Below, piece after piece: positions 15,542 to 24,010 of a DNA stretch of 26,154 nucleotides. The DNA lies in contig DGRZ01000078.1 of the NCBI GenBank assembly GCA_002391195.1, positions 109,811 to 135,964 of the forward strand. Reading direction: 5' to 3'. The stretch is from Fibrobacter sp. UBA4375. Lineage in GTDB: Bacteria; Fibrobacterota; Fibrobacteria; Fibrobacterales; Fibrobacteraceae. The notes beneath the pieces were generated by a model, which was not told the origin of the DNA, did no database searches, and saw only the letters and a program-made list of their open reading frames with translations. Both the position numbers and the translations under genes were made by a program. The stretch's first letter is position 1; every line of letters begins with the position of its first letter.

Positions 15542-16183
15542 ATGATAAACAAAATGATTCTGTTTGTGTTGATGACCGCGTTGGTTGCCCTTGCTGCTCC
15601 GCAAATGGGGGCCATGACGGATTCGCGCGACGGGAAAACTTACAAGACTGTCAAGATTGGCAATCAAGTCTGGATGGCGGAAAATCTGGATTTTGAAACG
15701 AAGCATAGCTACTGCTATGATGCCGAAGGTGAGAGATATAAAAAACAGCCGAGTTGCAACGACAAGAAATTTGTCAGCGGTCGGCTCTATACTTATGATG
15801 CGGCAAAGGGCGCTTGCCCAAGTGGCTGGCATTTGCCGACCATTGCAGAGTTTGAAACTTTGATTCAGACTGCTGGAGGAAAAGAAAAGGCCGGCAAAAG
15901 GCTTAAATCTACAACGGAATGGTATAGCTATGATTATTGGGACGATGATGAAGAGGAAAACGTAACAAAGGACGGAAACGGCTCCGATGATTACGGTTTT
16001 TCGGCAAAGCCTGTAGGCTATAGCCATGACGGAATGTATTACGGACATTTAAACGAGGAAACCTATTTTTGGTGTGTTGGGGAAATGGAAGATGATTGCT
16101 TTAATTTGAGCCGTGAAGAAGCGGCCTATTTATTACAACGCTGCCGTGATTACCAAAATTCCATCCGCTGCATCAAGGACTGA
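15542..16183 (+). CDS. Secreted FISUMP-domain protein
   Basis: A 213-residue protein with an N-terminal signal peptide (M-I-N-K-M-I-L-F-V-L, cleavage near A-L-A-A) and no lipobox. One FISUMP domain starts at Thr26 (T-D-S-R-D-G-K-T-Y ... W-M-A-E-N-L-D-F), with A-C-P-S-G-W-H-L-P-T and a terminal S-I-R-C-I-K-D. It starts 12 bp after the larger FISUMP gene, so the two are likely co-expressed. In DNA and protein its N-terminal core is closer to the second FISUMP domain of the upstream gene than to the first, suggesting local duplication. An acidic insert (D-D-D-E-E-E-N) sits near residue 140. Confidence 0.87.
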   Translation: MINKMILFVLMTALVALAAPQMGAMTDSRDGKTYKTVKIGNQVWMAENLDFETKHSYCYDAEGERYKKQPSCNDKKFVSGRLYTYDAAKGACPSGWHLPTIAEFETLIQTAGGKEKAGKRLKSTTEWYSYDYWDDDEEENVTKDGNGSDDYGFSAKPVGYSHDGMYYGHLNEETYFWCVGEMEDDCFNLSREEAAYLLQRCRDYQNSIRCIKD

Positions 16184-16198
16184 TTTTTTTCCGCCCTA

Positions 16199-16238
16199 TT
16201 GACTTTTTTAACTTAATAAGTTAAATTTAAGTTAAAAA
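16199..16238 (+). promoter_or_regulatory. Promoter with overlapping inverted repeats upstream of ATPase gene
   Basis: TTGACT (16199-16204), a 17-base spacer and TAAATT (16222-16227) form a good sigma-70-type promoter. TTAACTT (16208-16214) can pair with AAGTTAA at 16218-16224 (3-base loop). TTTTTAACTT (16205-16214) can instead pair with AAGTTAAAAA at 16229-16238. The inverted repeats cover the spacer, -10 and the likely start site, which suggests an operator. Confidence 0.6.
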
Positions 16239-16250
16239 GGGTGGATTGGT

Positions 16251-17990
16251 ATGAGTATCGGCGGAATCACCTACAAGACAATCAACGGTAAGCGTTATGC
16301 TTACTACCAGTGGACAGAAAACGGTAAGCAGCGTAGTCGTCGTGTGAAAGACGAGGAATTTGCGGAACTTGCCGCAAAAATTGCGGCGGAGCGTGCGCAA
16401 AAAGAATCGCTGCGTGGCGTTTTGCAGGGCGTGGTGGCTGAACCCGTTGCGGCCTATTCTGCTACTCCGAATTTCAAGACCGACGTGAAAATCGGTGCGC
16501 AGTTGCCCCGTTTTTTCGCCTCTGTAATGAAGTGGAAAAAACGCGAGTGTTTTGCCGCTCTGCATGACTATATCTATAGCGAAAACAATGACCGCGTTCT
16601 GATTCTGTATGGGCTTCGCCGTACGGGCAAGACGACGCTTGTCCGCCAGCTTATGGGCGAGATGCCTGCCGAGATGCTTGCGAAAACGGCGTTTGTCCAG
16701 CTGAGCTCCCGTCATTCCCTTGCCGATGTCAATCACGATCTCAAGTTGCTGGAATCGCTCGGCTACCGCTACGTGTTTATTGACGAAGTGACCATGCTCA
16801 GCGATTTTATTGAGGGCGCTGCGCTGTTCTCCGATGTGTTTGCGGCAGGTGGCATGAAGGTAGTCCTTTCGGGGACGGATTCCTTGGGGTTTGTCTTTTC
16901 TGAAGACGAACAGCTTTATGACCGTTGCATTTTGCTGCACACGACCTTTATCCCATATCGTGAATTTGAGAATGTCCTTGGTGTAGCGGGGATTGACAAG
17001 TTCATTGAGTTCGGCGGTACCATGAGCATGGGTGGCACGAACTACAATATGGACAAGTTTACTTTTGCGACGAAAGAGAGCGCGGACGATTACGTGGATT
17101 CCGCCATTGCCCGCAATATTCAGCATTCTTTGAGGTGCTATCAGCATGAGGGGCATTTCCGCTCGTTGCAAGAACACTATGATGCGGGGGAGCTGACGAA
17201 TTCGATTAATCGCATCGTGGAGGACGTGAACCATCGCTTTACGATAGAGGTGTTGACGAGAACGTTTAAGTCAGGCGACTTGAGCCGTTCCGCACAGAAT
17301 CTGCGTCGCGACAGGTTCAGACCCACGGATGTCTTGGATAGGGTTGATATAGGTGCGGTAACGAAGAGGCTTAAGCATCTCTTGCAGATACGTGATAAGG
17401 CGGAACGTTCTGTCGGAATAGGCGAGGCTCACCGTGCGGAGATTAAGGAATATTTGGACTTGTTGGACCTTACGTGCGACATCGATGTGGTAAACATGTC
17501 GAACTTGAATGCGCGTGTTTCGCGTACAGTTCTTTCGCAGCCGGGGCTTCGTTACGCTCAGGCGTCAGCGCTTATCCAGAGCTTGTTGCTCGACGAGACG
17601 TTCAGGAATGTTCCGATAGCCGAGCGCATGTCCATCGAAAAACGAATTCTCGATGAAATTCGTGGTCGCATGATGGAAGAAATTGTCCTGCTCGAGACCA
17701 AGATGGCTAGGCCCGAAAAGCAAGTTTTTCAGTTGCAGTTTGCTGTTGGCGAATTTGATATGGTGGTGTTTGACCCGAAAAACGCCTGCTGCGAAATCTA
17801 CGAAATCAAGCACAGCGACCAAGTGACCAAGGAACAATGCCGTCACTTGCTGGACGCAAAAAAATGCGCCGATACGGAATTCCGCTATGGGAAAATTTTG
17901 AGCAAAAACATAATATACCGAGGCTCCGCGGGAGCGCTCGATAATATTAACTATCTGAATGTGGAAGAATATCTAAAGGGTTTGGCCTAA
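16251..17990 (+). CDS. AAA family ATPase with C-terminal DUF4143/PD-(D/E)xK-like domain
   Basis: A 579-residue ATP-binding protein. Residues 1-50 form a small basic domain (Y-Y-Q-W-T-E-N-G-K-Q-R-S-R-R-V). The AAA core has Walker A G-L-R-R-T-G-K-T-T at 121-129 and Walker B Y-V-F-I-D-E-V with Asp178-Glu179, then L-S-G-T-D-S (sensor-like). The C-terminal part has a DUF4143-like layout ending in a nuclease-like fold: F-D-M-V-V-F-D with Asp503, then E-I-K at 518-520, the spacing of a PD-(D/E)xK site. Such ATPases are widespread, often horizontally spread, and of unclear function. It has its own promoter and inverted repeat, and it overlaps argC tail-to-tail by 3 bp (17987/17990), so the two cannot share a terminator between them. 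Confidence 0.8.
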   Translation: MSIGGITYKTINGKRYAYYQWTENGKQRSRRVKDEEFAELAAKIAAERAQKESLRGVLQGVVAEPVAAYSATPNFKTDVKIGAQLPRFFASVMKWKKRECFAALHDYIYSENNDRVLILYGLRRTGKTTLVRQLMGEMPAEMLAKTAFVQLSSRHSLADVNHDLKLLESLGYRYVFIDEVTMLSDFIEGAALFSDVFAAGGMKVVLSGTDSLGFVFSEDEQLYDRCILLHTTFIPYREFENVLGVAGIDKFIEFGGTMSMGGTNYNMDKFTFATKESADDYVDSAIARNIQHSLRCYQHEGHFRSLQEHYDAGELTNSINRIVEDVNHRFTIEVLTRTFKSGDLSRSAQNLRRDRFRPTDVLDRVDIGAVTKRLKHLLQIRDKAERSVGIGEAHRAEIKEYLDLLDLTCDIDVVNMSNLNARVSRTVLSQPGLRYAQASALIQSLLLDETFRNVPIAERMSIEKRILDEIRGRMMEEIVLLETKMARPEKQVFQLQFAVGEFDMVVFDPKNACCEIYEIKHSDQVTKEQCRHLLDAKKCADTEFRYGKILSKNIIYRGSAGALDNINYLNVEEYLKGLA

Positions 17991-18952
17991 ACCAGGCTAA
18001 TCCCTTCGTCAAGCCCGAGGGCGATATTCATGTTCTGGATGGCGGCGCCGCTGGCGCCCTTGCCCAGGTTGTCGATAATCGTCGTCACCTGCATTATGTT
18101 CTCGTTGCCGAACACCTGGATACGGGCGTTGTTGGTGTCGTTACAAACGGTGGCGTCAAGGCGACCGTTGAACAGCACGGGGGCGGCTTCGTAGGGCATC
18201 ACCTTCACGAAACGGCTGCCTTCGTAATGCTTCGCCAAAATTTCGGTAAGACCTTCAGGCCCCACCTTCTTAGTCAGTTCGTTCGCGAAGATGGCGACGG
18301 TCACGGCCATACCCTTATAGTATGGCCCAAGCACCGGATTGAAGAACGGCGTGTTTTCAAGTTCGCAGTATTTTTTCATCTCGGGGAGGTGCTTGTGTGC
18401 GAGCGCAAGCGCGTACGGGGCCGGAGCCATGATGGCCTTCGATTCGCCGGCAGCGTGTGCAAGTGCCGCTGCATCCTCGTATTCGGCGATGAGCTTCTTG
18501 CCGCCGCCGGAGTAACCGGTAATGCTGTAGGCGGCGAGGTTCGCACTCTTCGGGAGAATTCCCGCGGCGACCAGCGGGTGCACGCCGAGAATGAATCCGG
18601 AGGCGTGGCAGCCGGGGTTCGCGATGCGCTTGGCCTTTGCAATCGCTTCGCGCTGGGCGGGGCTGAGTTCCGGCATGCCGTAGGTCCAGGCAGGGTTCAC
18701 GCGATGTGCCGTAGAGGCGTCTATGACGCAAGTGTTCGGGTTTTCGCAGAGGGCGGCACTTTCGATGGCGGCTGCGTCGGGCAGACACAGGAACGTCACG
18801 TCGGACTCGTTGATGAGCCTCTTGCGTTCGGCAGTATCCTTGCGGAGTTCGGGGGCAATGCGCAGCACTTCGACGTCGCTACGCTTCGCGAGCCGTTCAT
18901 AAATCTGCAGGCCTGTGGTTCCTGCTTCACCATCTACGAAAACTTTGAACAT
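17987..18952 (-). CDS. argC: N-acetyl-gamma-glutamyl-phosphate reductase, type 2
   Basis: A 321-residue ArgC of the shorter type 2 form, which makes N-acetylglutamate semialdehyde with NADPH in arginine synthesis. The N-terminal nucleotide-binding part is V-F-V-D-G-E-A-G-T-T-G-L-Q-I. The active-site Cys115 lies in A-N-P-G-C-H-A-S-G-F, and S-I-T-G-Y-S-G-G-G-K-K and the N-A-R-I-Q-V-F-G segment match the family. No other arginine gene is nearby. Upstream there is only a heptad element with an internal terminator-like hairpin, and I see no clear promoter, so transcription may come from within that element or by read-through from the YchJ-family gene. Confidence 0.92.
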   Translation of the reverse strand: MFKVFVDGEAGTTGLQIYERLAKRSDVEVLRIAPELRKDTAERKRLINESDVTFLCLPDAAAIESAALCENPNTCVIDASTAHRVNPAWTYGMPELSPAQREAIAKAKRIANPGCHASGFILGVHPLVAAGILPKSANLAAYSITGYSGGGKKLIAEYEDAAALAHAAGESKAIMAPAPYALALAHKHLPEMKKYCELENTPFFNPVLGPYYKGMAVTVAIFANELTKKVGPEGLTEILAKHYEGSRFVKVMPYEAAPVLFNGRLDATVCNDTNNARIQVFGNENIMQVTTIIDNLGKGASGAAIQNMNIALGLDEGISLV

Positions 18953-18957
18953 ATGCC

Positions 18958-19096
18958 TAGGGGTTAGAGGTTAGGATTTAGGATCTAGGGGTTAGGATCT
19001 AGGGGTTAGGATCTAGAGACTAGAGAAAAATTTGACGCACAACGTGCGTGATTCTTTTTCACTAGATTCTAGTCTCTAATCTCTAGTCTCTAGTCT

Positions 19097-19100
<4 letters not shown>
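18958..19100. repeat. Heptad-repeat palindromic intergenic element 3 (TAGGGGT/TAGGATC words)
   Basis: The left arm (18958-19026) is about ten tandem 7-bp words: TAGGGGT, TAGAGGT, TAGGATT, TAGGATC, TAGGGGT, TAGGATC, TAGGGGT, TAGGATC, TAGAGAC, TAGAGAA. The right arm (19061-19100) is period-7 CTAGATT, CTAGTCT, CTAATCT, CTAGTCT, CTAGTCT: the inverse orientation. A hairpin with flanking A and T runs sits at the centre. The right arm overlaps the stop codon of the YchJ-family gene. Confidence 0.85.
19023..19060. terminator. Bidirectional terminator-like hairpin in heptad element 3
   Basis: ACGCAC (19035-19040) and GTGCGT (19044-19049) form a 6-bp stem with an AAC loop. GAAAAATTT lies on one side and TTCTTTTTC on the other, so a T run follows the hairpin on either strand. 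It would terminate the YchJ-family transcript before argC. Confidence 0.6.
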
Positions 19101-19594
<494 letters not shown>

Positions 19595-19633
19595 AGTTCA
19601 ATCCTTGTGTTTGGGTTTTAATCAGAAATATAA

Positions 19634-19680
19634 TTCTCTCGTCTCTCGTCTGTAGGCACGGTAGTGCCGTCCTCTCGTCT
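19634..19680. repeat. Heptad-repeat element 4 (TCTCTCG words) with core hairpin
   Basis: Period-7 words TCTCTCG, TCTCTCG, TCTGTAG lead into a hairpin GGCAC (19655-19659), GGTA loop, GTGCC (19664-19668), followed by another TCTCG-type word. Here the words on both sides run in the same direction, unlike the inverted arms of the larger elements. It fills the gap between the methyltransferase and YchJ-family genes. Confidence 0.6.
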
Positions 19681-19684
19681 AAAA

Positions 19685-20305
19685 TTACACGACCTTTTTC
19701 ATGAGCCAGAATTCTTCCTTGCCTTCGCGGCCAGGAATGCTGTTTACGGGCTTGATGCGTTCCACGATGTCGAACACGCCGTCCAGACGGGCCATGAGTT
19801 CGCCCTCGCTGGTGCAGTGGGGAGGCCCCTGCAGGGTCTTTCCGTTCATGAGGGGGTACATGAGGCAGATGAACAGGCCGTCGTCCTTGAGCATCTTGTA
19901 GCAGACTTCAAAAAATTCGTCGCGGCGGCCCGGGTGGATTGCCGAGAAGGTGCCGTAGTCATAGACGATGTCGAACAGCTGGCCGCCACGCTTGGGGTCT
20001 TTGGGCGAGAGGGTGAACAGGTCCAGGTCCAGAGAACGGAGGTTCTTGTACTTGCGGCTCAGGTGGTCCAGTTCATCTACGGCGGTAGGAGCGAAATCTA
20101 CGGCCAGCACGTCGTGACCTTTATTAGCCCAGGCTTCGGCATCGTAGCCGAAACCCGCTCCAGGAATCAGGACCGAGCCGGTAGCGGGGCAGGAAGGGTT
20201 CTTGAAGAATTCCAGGAGGGCGGGGGTCGCCTTCTTGAAATTCCAGTAGTCCTTTCCGTCCATGTAGAGGTTGTCCCAGAATTCGGGGAGGTTCTGCGTT
20301 AACAT
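19685..20305 (-). CDS. Class I SAM-dependent methyltransferase, TPMT-like
   Basis: A 206-residue methyltransferase of the thiopurine S-methyltransferase-like group. The N-terminus P-E-F-W-D-N-L-Y, then motif I L-I-P-G-A-G-F-G-Y-D-A (about 46-56) and V-D-F-A-P-T-A binds SAM. D-I-V-Y-D-Y-G-T-F-S-A-I-H-P and the post-motif R-R-D-E-F fit the family. Bacterial members methylate small sulfur, selenium or tellurium compounds or halides; the substrate here is unknown. Its start overlaps the rlmN stop by 7 bp, so it is translationally coupled to rlmN. Confidence 0.85.
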   Translation of the reverse strand: MLTQNLPEFWDNLYMDGKDYWNFKKATPALLEFFKNPSCPATGSVLIPGAGFGYDAEAWANKGHDVLAVDFAPTAVDELDHLSRKYKNLRSLDLDLFTLSPKDPKRGGQLFDIVYDYGTFSAIHPGRRDEFFEVCYKMLKDDGLFICLMYPLMNGKTLQGPPHCTSEGELMARLDGVFDIVERIKPVNSIPGREGKEEFWLMKKVV

Positions 20306-21372
20306 GTTTTACCATCCTTTTTGTACGCGAGTTGTCCGCAGGCGGCCAAGATGTCTCGGCCCCTCGGATTGCGGATCGTTATTTGAATTTCGGCGGCACG
20401 CACCTTGGCAAGGAAGTCTTCCACTTCTTCGGGGTTGGGCGCGTGCAGTGTGGGGTCGTCACCGTCGTTAAGCACGATGGCGTTCACCTTCACTCGGCGG
20501 GGGGCGCAAATGCGGATAAGTTCCTTGGCGGCCTTGGGGGTGCAGGTGATGTCCTTGATGAGGACGAATTCGAAAGTTACGTAGTTGTCGGTGCGGCGGA
20601 TGTATTCGTCCACCGCTTCCAAAAGTTTTTCGATGGGCCAGGTCTTGTTGACCGGCATCACGGAGGAGCGGTATTCGTTGTTGGTGCTGTTCAGGCTTAC
20701 CGCAAGGCAGCAGGGGGTGTTCCGGTCCACCAGTTCCTTGATCTTGGGCACTACGCCGCTGGTGCTCACCGTCATGCGCTTGGAACCCATGTTGAACAGG
20801 CTTTGGTTGTGGAGCGTGCAGCAGACCCGGTGCACATTTTCGAGGTTGTTCAGCGGTTCGCCCATGCCCATGAAGATGATGTTGGTGACCTGGGCGATTT
20901 TCCCGTCGGCATCGAGAGTGCCGGAATCTTTTAGGAACCAGTTCACGTTGATGATCTCTTCCAGGATTTCGCCAGCTTCCAGGTTACGGGTAAAGCCCAT
21001 CTTGGCGGTGCGGCAGAAGGCGCAGTTCATGGCGCAGCCCACCTGGGTGGAAACGCACACCGAGAACCGCCCGTTTGAGGGAATCATCACCGTCTCGATG
21101 TGGTGGTTGTCATGGGTCCTGAAAAGCCACTTGACGGTGCCATCGACGGATTCCATGCGGGTCTCTTCGGTAAGGGCCCGGAGGCTGAACTTGGCGGCCA
21201 GCTTTTCGCGGAGGGCGGGGGAGATGTTCACCATCTCGTCGTAGGTCTTGACCTGCTGGCAAAAAAGCCATTTCTGGATTTGGTCGGCACGGAAGGGCTT
21301 CTCGTCTTGTTCGCGAAGCCAAGCCTTGAGCTCGTCGCCCGTAAGGGTCTTTATGTTGTGCGGCCAATCCAT
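20299..21372 (-). CDS. rlmN: 23S rRNA (adenine-2503-C2)-/tRNA-methyltransferase RlmN
   Basis: A 357-residue radical-SAM methyltransferase that adds the C2 methyl of A2503 in 23S rRNA and of A37 in some tRNAs. The [4Fe-4S] motif C-A-M-N-C-A-F-C occupies 113-120, preceded by S-V-C-V-S-T-Q-V-G. The family segments F-M-G-M-G-E-P-L-N-N, S-T-S-G-V-V-P and S-L-N-S-T-N-N are present. Near the C-terminus, R-G-R-D-I-L-A-A-C-G-Q-L carries the second catalytic cysteine. It has a promoter TTAACA-N17-TATCTT ending a few bases upstream, so its leader is about three bases long. tRNA-Arg(ACG), a known class of RlmN tRNA substrates in E. coli, lies nearby, probably by coincidence. Confidence 0.95.
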   Translation of the reverse strand: MDWPHNIKTLTGDELKAWLREQDEKPFRADQIQKWLFCQQVKTYDEMVNISPALREKLAAKFSLRALTEETRMESVDGTVKWLFRTHDNHHIETVMIPSNGRFSVCVSTQVGCAMNCAFCRTAKMGFTRNLEAGEILEEIINVNWFLKDSGTLDADGKIAQVTNIIFMGMGEPLNNLENVHRVCCTLHNQSLFNMGSKRMTVSTSGVVPKIKELVDRNTPCCLAVSLNSTNNEYRSSVMPVNKTWPIEKLLEAVDEYIRRTDNYVTFEFVLIKDITCTPKAAKELIRICAPRRVKVNAIVLNDGDDPTLHAPNPEEVEDFLAKVRAAEIQITIRNPRGRDILAACGQLAYKKDGKTC

Positions 21373-21379
21373 AGCACCG

Positions 21380-21410
21380 CAAAGATAGAAAAAATATAAG
21401 ATTTTGTTAA
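21380..21410 (-). promoter_or_regulatory. rlmN promoter
   Basis: On the minus strand, TTAACA (21410-21405), a 17-base spacer and TATCTTTG (21387-21380). The -10 also fits TAnnTTTG. The predicted start lies about three bases before the rlmN ATG. Confidence 0.65.
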
Positions 21411-21433
21411 GGGTTGAGTATGCTCAAACCCTT
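21409..21433 (-). terminator. Hairpin downstream of penicillin-binding protein gene
   Basis: AAGGGTTGAG (21409-21418) and CTC-A-AACCCTT (21423-21433) pair around a 4-base loop with one bulge. On the minus strand it follows the PBP gene but a T run does not follow directly (AACAAAATC, then T-rich). It touches the rlmN -35 hexamer. Terminator function is uncertain. Confidence 0.35.
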
Positions 21434-21483
21434 GATATCTAGCGGATTTCAGGCGTTTTCTTGCCGAAATTCAGGACTGATTC

Positions 21484-23766
21484 CTAGAACATTTTTCGGG
21501 TCTTTTTAGGCCCGGTAGAGGACTCCGCTGCACCCTTGTTGCTGAAGAGGGTGGCGTCGTCGGCGGACTTGGTCTTGACCTCGAAATGGTTACCGTCGCA
21601 GACTTCGGTAGGGGCGTAACCTGCGGTGTAGAGGCAGTAGGTCTTTTCGGAGCAGAACTCTCCGGCCACCTTGCCGGTGTAGTTGCAGATGCCCCTGCTG
21701 GAAACGCCTGCAGGCACGGGGAAGGGGAGTCTCGGAAGGTCCTTGTGGAGTTCGGTCATGACCGCAAGCCAAACAGGCAGGGCGTCTTCGGTGCCGGTGT
21801 GGCCCGCGCCCATGGTGCCCGGGCTGTCGGAACCGATCCACACGCCCATGGTGTACTGCTTGGTAAAGCCTATGTACCAGGCGTCGGTATAGTCGTTGGT
21901 AGTGCCCGTCTTTCCGCCGCTGGGGTGGGTAAAGCCGCTGGCCCAAACGCGGGCGGCCGTTCCGCGCACGTTCACGTCTTTCAGCATGTCCACCATCAGG
22001 TAGGCGCTGGGGGCCCGGAGCACTTCGTGCTCCACCTTCATGTTCTTTTCGATGGTCTCGCCGTTCTTATCGACGATGGATTCGATCATGTAGGGCTCGA
22101 TACGGTTACCGCCGTTGGGGAACACGGTATAGGCCGAAGTCATTTCCATCAGGGTGGCGCCTACGGAACCCAGGGCAAGGCTCGGGACTGCAAGGAGCGG
22201 AGCCCTTACGATGCCGAACTTGCGGGCGTAATTCACCACGTTGCTGAGCCCGTATTTCATGCCGGTAAGGATAGCGGGCAGGTTCTTGGACTTGTAGAGG
22301 GCCTTGCGGAGCGTCATCATTCCTTCAAAGTCGTGACCGAAGTTTGCCGGACGCCAGACCTTGTTCTTGTCCTTGTCGTCGGGGTCGGGGATGGTGACGG
22401 GCTGGTCGTTCACGGAGTCGCAGGGGGAAGCCCCGTTGTCCATGGCGGTAGCATAGACGATAGGCTTGAAGCTGGAGCCCGGCTGGCGCAGGGACTGCAC
22501 CGCGCGATTCCAGCGGGAGCTGTTCCAGTCGCTTCCGCCCACCATGGCGCGGATGGCTCCGGTCTCGTTTTCGATCAAGATGGCAGCCACTTCGGCGTGG
22601 TGATACTGGATACTGTCGGGGAAACGTCTTTTCTTGGGATCCGGGTTGGTGTCGTTGGCCAGGTAGTCTTTCTTGAACAGGGTATAGATGCTGTCGAAGT
22701 GGGCGACAACGCTGTCTTCGGGCATATCGTACTTGTTCGCGAGGAACAGGCGGCGTGTGGCGCGGTACTTGATGCGGCGGCGGACTTTTTCTACCTGGAC
22801 CTGTGCCACGCTGTCGGCGTAGGCCTGGATGTCGGGGTCGATGGTGCTATAGATGGAAACACCGTCGGCATAGAGGGAATTTTCGCCGTACTTCTTTTCC
22901 ATGTACTTGCGGATTTCTTCGTAGAAGTAGAGGCCTGCGCCTTTTTCCTCTTCTTTTTCGGCCAAGGTGATGGGGGTGTCCACGTACTTGCGGTAATCTT
23001 CCTTGCTGATGTAGCCCGCATCCATCATGGCAAACAGCACGGTATTGCGGCGTTCCAGAGATGCCTTGGGGTGCCTGTCGGGGCGGTAGGCTTCGGGGCG
23101 CTGGAGCATGCCTGCCAGCACGGCCAACTCCGGAATGGTAAGGCTATCTAGGGGGCGGCCAAAATAATATTTGCCCGCGGCCTGGAAACCGTAGTTACCG
23201 GCAGACAGGTAAACCTCGTTCATGTAGAATTCGAGAATCTCTTGTTTGGTGTAGGTCTGCTCGATACGGATGGCCGTCATGGCCTCCTTGATCTTACGGG
23301 AAATGGAACGCTCCGGAGTAAGGAACAATAGCTTGGTGAGCTGCTGGGTGAGGGTGGAGGCTCCGCGGAGTTTCTTGCCGCTGGAGACGCTTTCCATGAT
23401 GGCGGAGGGAATGGCCCAAACGTTCATGCCCCAGTGGTTGTAGAATTCACGGTCTTCGGTGGCCATCACCGCACGGATGGCGTTTTCGGGGATGGAGTCG
23501 AAGCTGACCCATTCGCGGCGCTCCACGTAGTATTCGTGGGCGATTTTCCCGTTCATGTCGTAGATGTTGGTGACCAGTTTGGGGTTGATTTGTTCCAGTT
23601 GGGAGAGGGAAGGAAGTTCCGGCAAGAAGTGGTTGTAGGTGACCACGACGGCAGCCGCCACAAGCAGGACCGGCAGAAACAAAATGAGCAGCCACAGGAT
23701 GACTTTCTTTTTCAGGAAGGCGGACTTGAGAGCGTTCAGTATCTTGAAAATAATGTTCTTGACCAT
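21484..23766 (-). CDS. Class A penicillin-binding protein (PBP1A-type)
   Basis: A 760-residue bifunctional peptidoglycan synthase. A single N-terminal helix (about 18-45) anchors it. The GT51 glycosyltransferase domain has catalytic Glu104 in E-D-R-E-F-Y-N-H-W-G, then G-A-S-T-L-T-Q-Q-L-T-K and R-K-I-K-E-A. The transpeptidase domain has S-S-F-K at 431-434 (catalytic Ser431, Lys434), S-K-N (about 485) and K-T-G at 619-621. Its C-terminal tail contains paired cysteines (C-N-Y-T-G, C-S-E-K-T-Y-C, E-V-C) and ends in a basic segment. It polymerises glycan strands and cross-links them in the periplasm. The gene stands alone with its own promoter. Confidence 0.95.
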   Translation of the reverse strand: MVKNIIFKILNALKSAFLKKKVILWLLILFLPVLLVAAAVVVTYNHFLPELPSLSQLEQINPKLVTNIYDMNGKIAHEYYVERREWVSFDSIPENAIRAVMATEDREFYNHWGMNVWAIPSAIMESVSSGKKLRGASTLTQQLTKLLFLTPERSISRKIKEAMTAIRIEQTYTKQEILEFYMNEVYLSAGNYGFQAAGKYYFGRPLDSLTIPELAVLAGMLQRPEAYRPDRHPKASLERRNTVLFAMMDAGYISKEDYRKYVDTPITLAEKEEEKGAGLYFYEEIRKYMEKKYGENSLYADGVSIYSTIDPDIQAYADSVAQVQVEKVRRRIKYRATRRLFLANKYDMPEDSVVAHFDSIYTLFKKDYLANDTNPDPKKRRFPDSIQYHHAEVAAILIENETGAIRAMVGGSDWNSSRWNRAVQSLRQPGSSFKPIVYATAMDNGASPCDSVNDQPVTIPDPDDKDKNKVWRPANFGHDFEGMMTLRKALYKSKNLPAILTGMKYGLSNVVNYARKFGIVRAPLLAVPSLALGSVGATLMEMTSAYTVFPNGGNRIEPYMIESIVDKNGETIEKNMKVEHEVLRAPSAYLMVDMLKDVNVRGTAARVWASGFTHPSGGKTGTTNDYTDAWYIGFTKQYTMGVWIGSDSPGTMGAGHTGTEDALPVWLAVMTELHKDLPRLPFPVPAGVSSRGICNYTGKVAGEFCSEKTYCLYTAGYAPTEVCDGNHFEVKTKSADDATLFSNKGAAESSTGPKKTRKMF

Positions 23767-23800
23767 TTTATGTTTCTGCGCGGAACTTGATTCTTTTGCC

Positions 23801-23831
23801 CAAATTTAGTAATTCTTTCAAGAAATTTAAA
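23801..23831 (-). promoter_or_regulatory. Penicillin-binding protein gene promoter
   Basis: On the minus strand, TTTAAA (23831-23826), a 17-base spacer and TAAATTTG (23808-23801). It leaves an ordinary leader of about 30 bases before the ATG at 23766. Confidence 0.5.
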
Positions 23832-23840
23832 GAAAATCCC

Positions 23841-23870
23841 TTGACATGTAGGCCGATAATGCTATATTTG
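23841..23870 (+). promoter_or_regulatory. tRNA-Arg promoter
   Basis: A perfect TTGACA (23841-23846), a 16-base spacer and TATATT (23863-23868) extended to TATATTTG. The tRNA begins 10 bases downstream, so the 5' leader is only about five bases. Confidence 0.85.
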
Positions 23871-23880
23871 GGGCACCAAT

Positions 23881-23954
<74 letters not shown>

Positions 23955-23957
23955 TAA

Positions 23958-23996
23958 AGAAGAGTCCCCCTCGTAAAGAGGGGGATTCTTCTTTTA
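23958..23996 (+). terminator. Terminator 1 (tRNA-Arg)
   Basis: A 15-bp stem (23958-23972 with 23978-23992, one G-T pair), GTAAA loop, and TTTT tail. It begins four bases after the tRNA. Confidence 0.9.
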
Positions 23997-24010
23997 TACC
24001 GACGATATGG

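Noticed and set aside
21586..23151. 521-codon plus-strand open frame
   Set aside because: It is antisense to the penicillin-binding protein gene, whose motifs are complete; the His/Gly/Val-rich translation is typical of a mirror frame in GC-rich coding DNA.
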